Shown: positions 23,140-31,744 of the stretch, piece after piece
Position numbering within the stretch: the first letter of the stretch is position 1
Layout: each line of letters opens with the position of its first letter
Source of the DNA: Acidiferrobacterales bacterium
GTDB taxonomy: Bacteria > Pseudomonadota > Gammaproteobacteria > Acidiferrobacterales > Sulfurifustaceae
Direction: 5' to 3'
Length of the DNA: 36,540 bases
Assembly: GCA_919902925.1 (NCBI GenBank)
Contig: CAKKRZ010000184.1
Span: forward strand, 1-36,540
Made by a program: the position numbers and the translations under genes
Notes under the pieces: generated by a model
What the model was told of the DNA's origin: nothing
Seen by the model: only the letters and a program-made list of their open reading frames with translations
Databases searched by the model: none

Positions 23140-25158
23140 ATGAACCGATGCATGCGCGCAATGATGCGAATCGTGGGAGCCATGGCCATGCTTGTCATCC
23201 ATGAGACCAGGGGGGCCGAACCTTGGCTCGTCCCGGGGACTTGGGGAGGCAGCCTGGAACTGGGATACGAGCGGGAGCGTCAGCAGACACGCACGGATAA
23301 CAGCCAGAGCGACCTCGCCCGGAGCCGGATGAACGAACGCATGGAAATCCGCAACAGCGGGTTCTATGTCGTGGATCCCAAACTCCTCACGGGCAACCTG
23401 GGGCTCACGGCCGATTTCTTCCAGGAGCGGGGACGCGTGGACGGCGTTGAAAATGCGCCGCATGGCAGGCTGACCGGCTACACGTTTGACGCCGGCATCC
23501 TGCCCGCCAAGCCGTATACCGCCGCGCTCTTCGCCAACCGGAATCAAAACATCCTGGACCGCCCGTTCGGCGGAAGGTCGGACATATCCTACGAGACCCG
23601 GGGCGCCACGCTCCGTCTGCGCGAAGACAGCTTCCTCAAGGATTTGGGCGTCCCCTATTTCAATTCCGCCCTGGGCACACGCCAGGAGCACACCCAGGAG
23701 ACCACGACGATCCTGAATCAAACGCTGCGGCGCGACGAGTTTCGCAACGTTCTCACCTTCGATGCCAACAAAGGCTTTCAGACCGCGGACCTGGGCTTCC
23801 ATTACGAGTTGAACGATCTCGATAACCGCGTCTTTCCCGACACCTCGTTCCAGACCCAGGCGGCGAATCTGACCTACGGCCTGGATTTCGGGCCCACGCT
23901 CAACCGCCGCTGGGACTCCCGGGTTCACTATTACGACTACCAGCGCCGCACCGGCGAGGACACCCGGACGTTCCTGACCGTGGACGAGCAGCTGCGCCTC
24001 GACCATCACGAGAACCTTTTTACGGATTACCGCTATCTGCTCTCGCGGATCGCGGCGCCGACCGGGACCACGACCACCCAGACCGTGATCCTGCATGCGC
24101 AGCACCGGTTGTACCGGAACCTGACCACGGACGTCACCGCTCAGAGCATGCGCCAGGACATCGCGGACGGCGAGCGCGCCAATGACGCGGTCCAGCTCGA
24201 CTTCAACTATCGGCGCGGCCTGGCGTGGAACGGGCAGGTGTTCGGGAGGGCCGGCACGCGTTACCAGATCGACGGCAATGACCTCGCCGGTTCCTCGATC
24301 GCCGTGACCGACGAGCCGCACGCGGCGCCTGCGCCGCTCGGGGGCGGCGCCGGATTCACGCTCAACAACCTCTTCGTCATCGCCTCCACCATCGTGGTGG
24401 TGGATACGCGCGGCGGGGGCCGGGTGACGGCCACCCTGAACGTGGATTACGATGTCCTTCAGGAGGGTGAGTACATCAAGATCATTCCACTGGCCACGAG
24501 TCCGTTGATCCAGCCCGGCGATCCCCTCCTGGTCAGTTACTCCTATGGGACGGCGCCGAGCATCCGGTTCTCCACGGTCTCCCGCTGGCTGAGCATCGGC
24601 GCGGATTTCCGGTGGCTCGCCTTCTCGCTGGCCCGCGACGAGTACGACCAGACCTTGCTCTCGGGCCAGGACGGCCGGTTTCTGGACGACCAGCGCCGGA
24701 ACACGGCCCAGCTCGAGCTGCGCGGTGACTGGAACCGCATCCAGGCGCGGGCCACAGCCCTGTACCAGACGCAGGATTCCACGCGACTCGCGTACACCCG
24801 CCGGCAATACAACCAGTCCCTCACCGCCCGGCTGCCGTTCGACTTCACGCTGGGCCTGCAGGCAGAGGGGTCGGTCACCGATTTCACCGTACCGGTGCGC
24901 GCGAGCAAGACCCGCTCGCTGCGGGCGACGCTGGATCGCTACGTCGTCAACGGATGGTATGTCACGGCCTTCGGGGCTATGCGCGCTCTGGAAGACAGCG
25001 AGTTCGCCGACGAAACCATTCGCGAAGCCGGCGTGCGGGCCCGCCGCACTTTGGGCAAGCTGGACGTCGCTCCCTCCTTCACCTGGAGCCGCTTCGAACG
25101 GGGCGTGATCGAGACCCGCGACCGGCGCCTGATGCTGCGTGCGACCCGGCGCTTCTGA
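23140..25158 (+). CDS. putative outer-membrane beta-barrel (porin of porin-cytochrome complex)
   Basis: 672 aa with N-terminal hydrophobic segment, alternating amphipathic strands, terminal RRLMLRATRRF with C-terminal Phe; ATG overlaps the preceding cytochrome stop. Confidence 0.75.
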   Translation: MNRCMRAMMRIVGAMAMLVIHETRGAEPWLVPGTWGGSLELGYERERQQTRTDNSQSDLARSRMNERMEIRNSGFYVVDPKLLTGNLGLTADFFQERGRVDGVENAPHGRLTGYTFDAGILPAKPYTAALFANRNQNILDRPFGGRSDISYETRGATLRLREDSFLKDLGVPYFNSALGTRQEHTQETTTILNQTLRRDEFRNVLTFDANKGFQTADLGFHYELNDLDNRVFPDTSFQTQAANLTYGLDFGPTLNRRWDSRVHYYDYQRRTGEDTRTFLTVDEQLRLDHHENLFTDYRYLLSRIAAPTGTTTTQTVILHAQHRLYRNLTTDVTAQSMRQDIADGERANDAVQLDFNYRRGLAWNGQVFGRAGTRYQIDGNDLAGSSIAVTDEPHAAPAPLGGGAGFTLNNLFVIASTIVVVDTRGGGRVTATLNVDYDVLQEGEYIKIIPLATSPLIQPGDPLLVSYSYGTAPSIRFSTVSRWLSIGADFRWLAFSLARDEYDQTLLSGQDGRFLDDQRRNTAQLELRGDWNRIQARATALYQTQDSTRLAYTRRQYNQSLTARLPFDFTLGLQAEGSVTDFTVPVRASKTRSLRATLDRYVVNGWYVTAFGAMRALEDSEFADETIREAGVRARRTLGKLDVAPSFTWSRFERGVIETRDRRLMLRATRRF

Positions 25159-25224
25159 GGAGGAAAGGATGACCAGCTTCGGCCAGCGGGAACAGATCAC
25201 CGGCCTTCAAATCAGGAGCGCGCC

Positions 25225-25986
25225 ATGAACCGTCGTGTTTTAAAAATCGCCGCCTTCTTCACCCTCTCTTTGGGAGGGATCATCTTCGGTCACGCCTACG
25301 CCGGCGGCGCCCCGGGCACCGGGATCGTCGGAACCGCGCATGATTTTTCTGGTAAGCCGGCGGGCAGCGCGGTGACGGGACTTTGCACCTTTTGCCATAC
25401 GCCGCACCGCGCGATCGTCACGCCGCAGCTTCAGAACCACACCCTTTCTCTCTTGACCTTCCGGTGGTGCGATCGCACCAAGACGAGTAACGGCACGCCG
25501 CTTCCGACCATTCCCCCGACCCACCCGGGACCCAGCCGCATTTGCCTGGGGTGCCACAGCGGTACGGTCACGGCGGGAGACATCAACTGGTTCAATGGCC
25601 GCTCCTGGACCGGGGCCGCCACGCTGGACAACAAGATCACCTGGCGTCGCTGCGCCACGCCTCAGGGTTGCATCTCGCATCCTCATAACAATCATCCCGT
25701 GGCCTTGCCCTATCCGTATCAGGGAGCAGTCAGCACTTACAACGGCGTCACCAACAACGCGGCGGTGCTCGGCAAGTTCGTGCCGGATCCTACGGTCAAC
25801 GGCATCCGGCTGTTCCGTGAAGAGGCCGGCCGGATCGTGATCGGGCCGGCGGCGGGACGCACCGGTATCGAATGCTCTTCCTGTCACGATCCCCACAACG
25901 GTCGCACAGTTCAGGGACCGTCCTTTTTACGCGGCACGCGCATGACCCTCTGCCAAAAATGCCACGTCGGCAACATCTGGTGGTAG
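25225..25986 (+). CDS. tetraheme cytochrome c, OmcE-like paralogue
   Basis: CTFCHTPHRA, CLGCH, TGIECSSCHDPHN, CQKCH; NHPVALPYPYQGAVSTYNGVT matches the 21341 gene product. Confidence 0.85.
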   Translation: MNRRVLKIAAFFTLSLGGIIFGHAYAGGAPGTGIVGTAHDFSGKPAGSAVTGLCTFCHTPHRAIVTPQLQNHTLSLLTFRWCDRTKTSNGTPLPTIPPTHPGPSRICLGCHSGTVTAGDINWFNGRSWTGAATLDNKITWRRCATPQGCISHPHNNHPVALPYPYQGAVSTYNGVTNNAAVLGKFVPDPTVNGIRLFREEAGRIVIGPAAGRTGIECSSCHDPHNGRTVQGPSFLRGTRMTLCQKCHVGNIWW

Positions 25987-26031
25987 ACGGCCGCTCAGGC
26001 TATGCCATAGCGATCTGCAAGATGCAGTCAT

Positions 26032-26235
26032 CTACAGCCGCTTGACCGCGACGTTGTATTTCTTGAGCGCGTACCCGATCTGACGCGGGGCGAAATTGAG
26101 CAGGCGCGCAGCCTTGGCCTGCACCCAGCCGCATTGCTCATGGCCCAGACGAGGCGCGCGCTCCGGCGGAGGCGGTGCCGCGTTGTCCGCCGCCGGCCAG
26201 AAAGCATCGAATACCAACGGTGTCGACGCAGTCAA
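26032..26235 (-). pseudogene. truncated NifA-like C-terminal Fis-type HTH fragment
   Basis: CGWVQAKAARLLNFAPRQIGYALKKYNVAVKRL resembles the NifA C-terminal DNA-binding domain; no AAA+ domain upstream. Confidence 0.6.
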
Positions 26236-26371
26236 CCAGAGGGTGCATTACGCTGCCTGCCGGTTTGGCGAAAATATGGGCTTCCAGCGGGTCAAGAAGG
26301 ATCCGCGACATCCGTTCCGGTTTTCGTGCCGATAAAATATCGAGCGGCACGATTTCCTCTATGATGCCGGG

Positions 26372-27004
26372 ATGACTCCCGCCCGGCGCCGCGAACTCTT
26401 TGAACGCCTAAAGCGCGCTAACCCGGCGCCGACCACGGAGCTCCGATATTCATCACCGTTTGAGTTGCTGGTGGCGGTAATCCTGTCCGCCCAGGCCACC
26501 GACAAGGGCGTGAACAAGGCGACGGATAAACTCTTCAAGGTTGCGAACACTCCCAAGGCTATCCTCAACCTCGGCCTGCGCGGGCTCAAGCGCTACACGA
26601 AAACCATCGGCCTCTATAACACCAAGTCGGCGAACATCCTCAAGACCTGCCGGCTGCTGATCGAACAACATCATGGCCGGGTGCCCGACAACCGCGTGGC
26701 ACTGGAGGCGCTGCCCGGCGTCGGACGCAAGACCGCGAACGTCATTCTGAACACCGCCTTCGGTCACCCCACGATAGCCGTCGATACCCATATTTTCCGG
26801 GTCGCCAACCGCACCGGTCTGGCGCCGGGGAAAAACGTGCGAATCGTTGAGGAAAAACTGCAAAAAGCAGTGCCTGATTCATACAAAAAAGACGCTCACC
26901 ATTGGCTTATTTTGCACGGCCGTTACGTGTGCACGGCCCGCCGGCCGCACTGCGAGCGCTGTGTGATCTATGATTTGTGTGAATACCCGGCTAAGAGTGC
27001 CTAG
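26372..27004 (+). CDS. nth: endonuclease III
   Basis: SSPFELLVAVILSAQATDKGVNKAT, LPGVGRKTANVILNTAFG, C-x6-C-x2-C-x5-C Fe-S cluster (CTARRPHCERCVIYDLC). Confidence 0.97.
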   Translation: MTPARRRELFERLKRANPAPTTELRYSSPFELLVAVILSAQATDKGVNKATDKLFKVANTPKAILNLGLRGLKRYTKTIGLYNTKSANILKTCRLLIEQHHGRVPDNRVALEALPGVGRKTANVILNTAFGHPTIAVDTHIFRVANRTGLAPGKNVRIVEEKLQKAVPDSYKKDAHHWLILHGRYVCTARRPHCERCVIYDLCEYPAKSA

Positions 27005-27060
27005 AATCAGAAACATGAACACGCACCGAATTCCATTCGTCCGTCGCTCGGCGATGCCCA

Positions 27061-27100
27061 CCCTCCCCCTCGCCCCCTCCCGTCGAGGGAGGGGGGATTC
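27061..27100. repeat. CCCCCTCCC/GGGAGGGGG palindromic intergenic repeat
   Basis: ccctccccctcgccccctcccgtcgagggagggggg. Confidence 0.75.
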
Positions 27101-27115
27101 AATCTTGAGACGGAC

Positions 27116-28216
27116 ATGAATACAAATTCCGTCGCCACCGGCCTGTGCCACGGCGGACGTGCCGACCCGGCCTACGCCGGCGAGGCCGTGCGTCGCGCAC
27201 TGGCGCGCGCGGGGATCACTCGCGCACGCGCCGTGCTGCTGTTCCTGACGCCCGACTACGCGCACGATCCCGAGCCGGCGCTGCGCGCCGCGGCGCGGGC
27301 CGCCGGCACCTTGCAGGTTCTGGGCGCCACGGGGGCCGGCATTCTCACCGAAGACGAATGGGTGCTCGACAGCCCGGGGGCCGCGGCCATGGTATTCGGT
27401 GACCCCTTCGGATTCTCGCCGGTGCTGCGCCCGTCGGCCATCGACGAAACCGTGGTAAGTCTGGCCACGCCGACAGGTCTGGCCGCTGACTGGCTCGACG
27501 AACCCTGGCGCCGTATCGGTGCCGTTTCCGCCGATCTGGTCGGTCATGGCCCATTCAAGGTCTGGGCCAATGCGCGCGTCGCCGACGGCGAACGCGTGGA
27601 AACGATCCTCACCGGTGCCCGCGCCGGTGTCGCCGTTTCACAGGGTGTACGCGCCCTGACCTCGCCAATCGAGGTGGCGGAGGCGAAAGGCCATGAACTG
27701 CTCAAGCTGGGAAATTACCCGGCCCTGTCGGTGCTGGTGCAATCCTTGCCGTCCGAGGTCTCGCGGCTGGATCAAATGCCGCTGTACATGCTCATGGGTG
27801 GCGTCACCTACGGCGATCCCGAAAACGCCATCCGTGAAGGTCGCTATCGCTTGAACCACATCCTGTCCGCCGATCCGCGCGAACAATCCATTACCCTCTC
27901 CGAGCGGCTCACGCCCGGCGAGCGCCTGTTCTGGGCCATGCGCGATACGCTGGCGGCGGAGCGCGACATGCGGCGCGCCATGGATGACGCCCGCCGCGAG
28001 CTGGCCGCGCCGCCGGCCTTCGCCCTGCTGTTCCCCTGCCTCGGGCGCGGACCGCAATTCTTCGGCAACCGCGACCGCGATCTCGACCAGTTGCGTCAGC
28101 GCAATCCCGGCCTGCCGATCATTGGCATGTACGGCAACGGCGAACTCGGCCCGCTCGACGGCACCAATCATCTCTACCAATACTCCACGGTCCTCGGGCT
28201 GTTCGCCGCGGCCTGA
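27116..28216 (+). CDS. FIST-domain signal transduction protein
   Basis: FIST_N (ARAVLLFLTPDYAHDPEPALRAAARAAGTLQVLGATGAGILTEDEW) and FIST_C (CLGRGPQFFGNRDRDLDQLRQRNPGLPIIGMYGNGELGPL). Confidence 0.88.
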   Translation: MNTNSVATGLCHGGRADPAYAGEAVRRALARAGITRARAVLLFLTPDYAHDPEPALRAAARAAGTLQVLGATGAGILTEDEWVLDSPGAAAMVFGDPFGFSPVLRPSAIDETVVSLATPTGLAADWLDEPWRRIGAVSADLVGHGPFKVWANARVADGERVETILTGARAGVAVSQGVRALTSPIEVAEAKGHELLKLGNYPALSVLVQSLPSEVSRLDQMPLYMLMGGVTYGDPENAIREGRYRLNHILSADPREQSITLSERLTPGERLFWAMRDTLAAERDMRRAMDDARRELAAPPAFALLFPCLGRGPQFFGNRDRDLDQLRQRNPGLPIIGMYGNGELGPLDGTNHLYQYSTVLGLFAAA

Positions 28217-28218
28217 TC

Positions 28219-28659
28219 GTGTTCTCTTCCGAGCGCGGCACGCTGCGGGACGTTTTCTATCGCGCCTGGGCGAAGCACAGTCGCGGCGAGGCGCTCGAAG
28301 GCGTCGAAACCCTGGTGGTGCAGATTGCCCGGCAGCATCCCGAATATCACTCCCTGCTGGACGATCCGGACAACAGCCGCGAGCGGGACTATCTCCCCGA
28401 CAGTGGTGATCCCAACCCGTTCCTGCACATGGCGATGCACATCGCCATTGAAGAGCAGATCACGACCGACCAGCCGCGCGGCATCCGGGAGCACTATCGG
28501 CGTCTGCTGGCCCGGCACCCGGACCCGCACACCGTCCAGCACCGTATGATGGATTGTCTCGGCGAAACCGTCTGGCAGACCACGCGCGGCGGTCAGGCCC
28601 CGGATGAGGCAGGTTATCTCGCCTGTCTTGAGCGGTTGTCAGTCGGCCCGGGGCGGTAG
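28219..28659 (+). CDS. DUF1841 family protein
   Basis: RDVFYRAWAKHSRGEALEGVETLVVQIARQHPEYHSLLD...NPFLHMAMHIAIEEQITTDQPRGI. Confidence 0.85.
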   Translation: MFSSERGTLRDVFYRAWAKHSRGEALEGVETLVVQIARQHPEYHSLLDDPDNSRERDYLPDSGDPNPFLHMAMHIAIEEQITTDQPRGIREHYRRLLARHPDPHTVQHRMMDCLGETVWQTTRGGQAPDEAGYLACLERLSVGPGR

Positions 28660-28684
28660 TTACCCCCGAGGATCATCGGGGGCT

Positions 28685-28712
28685 GAAACTTTGGCAAAGC
28701 CGCCGTGTCTAT
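28685..28712 (+). promoter_or_regulatory. RpoE/ECF-like promoter
   Basis: GAAACTT-N15-GTCTAT, close to the sigmaE consensus GGAACTT-N15/16-GTCTAA; ~66 nt upstream of bufA1. Confidence 0.5.
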
Positions 28713-28778
28713 CCTGGCGGGACGGAGCTATGCTTGATTTCCGGCCCTTTCCATTTATCCCACCTGGAGATATGAAAG

Positions 28779-29048
28779 ATGAACAAGAACCTCGGCATGA
28801 TCATGAATGTTGCCATCGGCGGCCTCATCGCCACCGGCGTCCTGGCCTCCAACAACGCCATCGCCGCCGCCAAGGAAAAACCTGAGAAGTGCTACGGCAT
28901 CGTCAAGGCCGGCAAGAACGATTGCCAGACCTCCAACACCGCCTGCCAGGGCTCGGCCAAGAAGGACAGCCAGGGCGACGCCTGGATCAACCTGCCCAAG
29001 GGCACCTGCGAGAAGATTGTCGGCGCTTCGCTGAAACCCAAGGCCTGA
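28779..29048 (+). CDS. bufA1: BufA1-family bufferin RiPP precursor (DUF2282)
   Basis: Signal peptide then EKCYGIVKAGKNDCQTSNTACQGSAKKDSQGDAWINLPKGTCEKI with four conserved Cys. Confidence 0.92.
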   Translation: MNKNLGMIMNVAIGGLIATGVLASNNAIAAAKEKPEKCYGIVKAGKNDCQTSNTACQGSAKKDSQGDAWINLPKGTCEKIVGASLKPKA

Positions 29049-29055
29049 CGATCCG

Positions 29056-29931
29056 ATGCCGGCCGAGGCTAACGCCCGGGTAGCACCCCCGATCCCGCCG
29101 CGAGGCGGGATTGGTCTTCGTGCCGGTCACTACCGCGCGTTGCTCGACACCCGTCCGGATATTGGCTGGGTGGAAGTACACAGTGAAAATTATTTCGAAC
29201 TGGACAGTATTCCATTCCATTACCTGGAACGAGCCCGCACCCATTACCCGGTCAGTCTGCACGGCGTCGGTCTTTCGCTTGGCTCGACCGATCCGCTCAA
29301 CCTCGACCATCTGCAACAACTGAAGGCGCTCATTGGACGCATAGAACCCGGGCTGGTTTCGGAACATCTGTGCTGGTGCTCGGTGTCGGGGCGTTACCTC
29401 AACGACCTGCTGCCGCTGCCCTACACCGAGGAAGCCCTGCACCATGTCGCGTCCCGTATCCGTGAGGCGCAGGATTTTATCGGCCGGCGCCTGTTGATCG
29501 AGAATCTTTCCAGTTATGTTCAATATCGGCACTCGACGATCCCGGAATGGGAATTCCTGGCCGCGCTGGTGAAACTGGCCGATTGCGACATCCTGCTCGA
29601 CGTCAATAACATCTACGTCAGCAGCCGTAATCACAATTACGATCCTCATGCGTACCTCGCCGCCATGCCGCGCGAACGCGTGCGTGAAATCCACCTCGCC
29701 GGTCACAGCGTGCGCGAGTTTCCGGAAGGCGCGTTCCTGATTGACACCCACAACGCCCCGGTCTGTGAAGATGTCTGGGCGCTGTACCGCGAAACCATCG
29801 GACGTCTCGGCGCGCGACCGACGCTGATCGAGTGGGACAGCGAACTGCCTGCCCTGTCGGTGCTGGTCGATGAGGCGGATCGCGCCGACCGGATCATGAA
29901 GGAGGCTGCGCGTGACTCCCGGGCTGCGTGA
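29056..29931 (+). CDS. bufB: MNIO (DUF692) family RiPP maturase
   Basis: GIGLRAGHYRALLDTRPDIGWVEVHSENYF, SLHGVGLSLG, ENLSSYVQY, LLDVNNIYVSSRNH, EIHLAGH, IEWD metal-ligand motifs. Confidence 0.95.
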   Translation: MPAEANARVAPPIPPRGGIGLRAGHYRALLDTRPDIGWVEVHSENYFELDSIPFHYLERARTHYPVSLHGVGLSLGSTDPLNLDHLQQLKALIGRIEPGLVSEHLCWCSVSGRYLNDLLPLPYTEEALHHVASRIREAQDFIGRRLLIENLSSYVQYRHSTIPEWEFLAALVKLADCDILLDVNNIYVSSRNHNYDPHAYLAAMPRERVREIHLAGHSVREFPEGAFLIDTHNAPVCEDVWALYRETIGRLGARPTLIEWDSELPALSVLVDEADRADRIMKEAARDSRAA

Positions 29932-30736
29932 ACTGCAACAGGCGTTCGCGCGCGCTGTCTTCGAAGACGACGCGGCGCTGTACCCGCATATTCGCGATTG
30001 CCGATTCGACGATGGGAACGAGTCGAGGGCCGCGGTGCAGGGACGCACCGGTTGCGGCTTTGGTGTCGAACGCCTAGTAAACGTCTACCAACACAACACC
30101 AGTGCCAATCTTACCGATGCGCTGGCGGCGGTTTACCCGGTGGTAAAACGACTGGTGGGCGATGGCTTCTTCGACTTTTCCGCCGATCGGTACTGGCACG
30201 CGCACCCACCGATCAGCGGTAACATCCACGATTTCGGAGATTCCTTCCCGGACTTTCTGGCCGGATTCGAACCGGCGCGAACGCTCGCCTACCTGCCGGA
30301 TGTCGCGCGTCTGGAGTGGGCCTGGCACCGCGCCTTTCATGCCCCCGATCCGGAACCGATGGACCGACAGCAGCTGGCGGACATCGATCCCGCGGAGTAT
30401 GGGAACCTGCGTTTCCGGCTGCATCCTTCCGTGTGCCTGATCAAAAGCGTCTGGCCAGTACTGCGCATCTGGGAAGCTCATCAACAGCCGGGTGAACCGA
30501 ACCTGATCGATATCGATCAGGGTGGCGAGACGACGATGGTCATCCGCCGCGGACTTGAGGTGGTCGTGGAACGACTGCCGCCGGGTGAATACGCCTTCCT
30601 GGAATCGTTGGCGCGCTCTGAGCCAATGGCGTCTGCCTGCGAGGCAGCACTGATAGCCGACATGACGACCGACATCCCCGCCCTGCTCAACCGCGCCGTT
30701 GAACAAAAAACGCTGGTCGGGCTCGTCCGCCTCTAA
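29912..30736 (+). CDS. bufC: DUF2063 / HvfC-BufC family MNIO partner protein
   Basis: LRELQQAFARAVFEDD...RLVNVYQHNTSANLTDALAAVYPVVKRLVGDGFF; overlaps the MNIO gene by 20 nt. Confidence 0.9.
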   Translation: MTPGLRELQQAFARAVFEDDAALYPHIRDCRFDDGNESRAAVQGRTGCGFGVERLVNVYQHNTSANLTDALAAVYPVVKRLVGDGFFDFSADRYWHAHPPISGNIHDFGDSFPDFLAGFEPARTLAYLPDVARLEWAWHRAFHAPDPEPMDRQQLADIDPAEYGNLRFRLHPSVCLIKSVWPVLRIWEAHQQPGEPNLIDIDQGGETTMVIRRGLEVVVERLPPGEYAFLESLARSEPMASACEAALIADMTTDIPALLNRAVEQKTLVGLVRL

Positions 30737-30765
30737 CCCGAATACAACCCTGGAGAACTGCCCTG

Positions 30766-31215
30766 ATGCTTACGCAACGACTCTGTCAGCTGACTAACCC
30801 GGTCGTCAACGGTCTTACTTTTTTAGCCCCGGTGGCCGATCTCGGCCTGCGCCTGTGGGTCGGCATTGTCTTTCTCAAATCCGGGCTGGCCAAAATCCAG
30901 AGTATGGAATCCACCATCATGCTCTTCGAGAATGAATTTCAGGTACCCCTGCTGTCGGCCACGGTCGCCGCCTACCTTGGCACCTTCGTCGAACTCGTTT
31001 TTCCTGTGTTGCTGATCATCGGCCTGGGTGGTCGCTTTGCGGCGCTGGTGCTGTTCCTGTTCAACATCGTCGCGGTGATTTCCTATCCGGGGCTGAACCC
31101 CCACGGCGTCGAGCTGCACCAGATCTGGGGGCTCATGCTGCTGGTGACCCTGCTGCACGGCCCGGGCAAGCTCTCGCTCGATCACTTCCTCGGCCGTTTC
31201 TGCCACCGCCACTGA
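30766..31215 (+). CDS. DoxX family membrane protein
   Basis: LGLRLWVGIVFLKSGLAKIQSMESTIMLFENEF...YLGTFVELVFPVLLIIGLGGRFAALVLFLFNIVAVISYP. Confidence 0.9.
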   Translation: MLTQRLCQLTNPVVNGLTFLAPVADLGLRLWVGIVFLKSGLAKIQSMESTIMLFENEFQVPLLSATVAAYLGTFVELVFPVLLIIGLGGRFAALVLFLFNIVAVISYPGLNPHGVELHQIWGLMLLVTLLHGPGKLSLDHFLGRFCHRH

Positions 31216-31276
31216 GCACCGGAGACCCTTACTGTCCCTGACAATATAAAATGCGCCCAAGGCACAATAAATGGTG

Positions 31277-31370
31277 CCCCTTCTCCCTCCGGGAGAAGGA
31301 CGGGATGAGGGAATTATTGCCGAGACCGTAAGATCCCCTCACCCCCGCCCTCTCCCGGAGGGAGAGGGGG
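31277..31370. repeat. inverted pair of CCCTCTCCC/GGGAGAGGG palindromic repeats
   Basis: ccccttctccctccgggagaaggacgggatgaggg and, in opposite orientation, cccctcacccccgccctctcccggagggagaggggg. Confidence 0.85.
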
Positions 31371-31744
31371 TTTCGTGTCTAAGTACATTTGTTGGGCGTC
31401 CTTGGACAGCGGTCCGGCCACACGGCCCGGGTGGAAGCCGCCACCGGTGCATCCCTGCACTGCGGCCCTCGGTGATGTGCAGGATGCACGAATGCCGCGC
31501 AGGCCAGGACGGCCAAGAGCGGCCTCGGTCCCATCGCCGCCGAAAAATCCACCCGGGCCTTTTATTTTCCGGGCCCGCCGCCGGCACCGCACCGTGTGTC
31601 ATTTGCGAGTCCCAGCCGGCGATGATGGACCCGGACACTGGGGTTTTCTGTGGGAAAACAGTCGAATCCGTTAGGATACGCGCACCACGAGGAGGGGCGG
31701 CCACCGGCTGCCCGAGCGACACCACAAGAAAACGAGACCCACCC

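Noticed and set aside
22648-25200. 850-aa minus-strand ORF opposite the beta-barrel gene
   Set aside because: High-GC shadow ORF; the + strand frame has a plausible N-terminus, barrel-like pattern, C-terminal Phe and overlaps the upstream cytochrome stop.
28663-28682. ccccgaggatcatcgggg hairpin after the DUF1841 gene as a terminator
   Set aside because: Short stem with only a weak downstream T-run; plausible but not strong enough to list.
31271-31744. N-terminal extension of the TonB receptor ORF
   Set aside because: Translation of palindromic repeats and non-coding DNA; a proper signal peptide starts at 31745.
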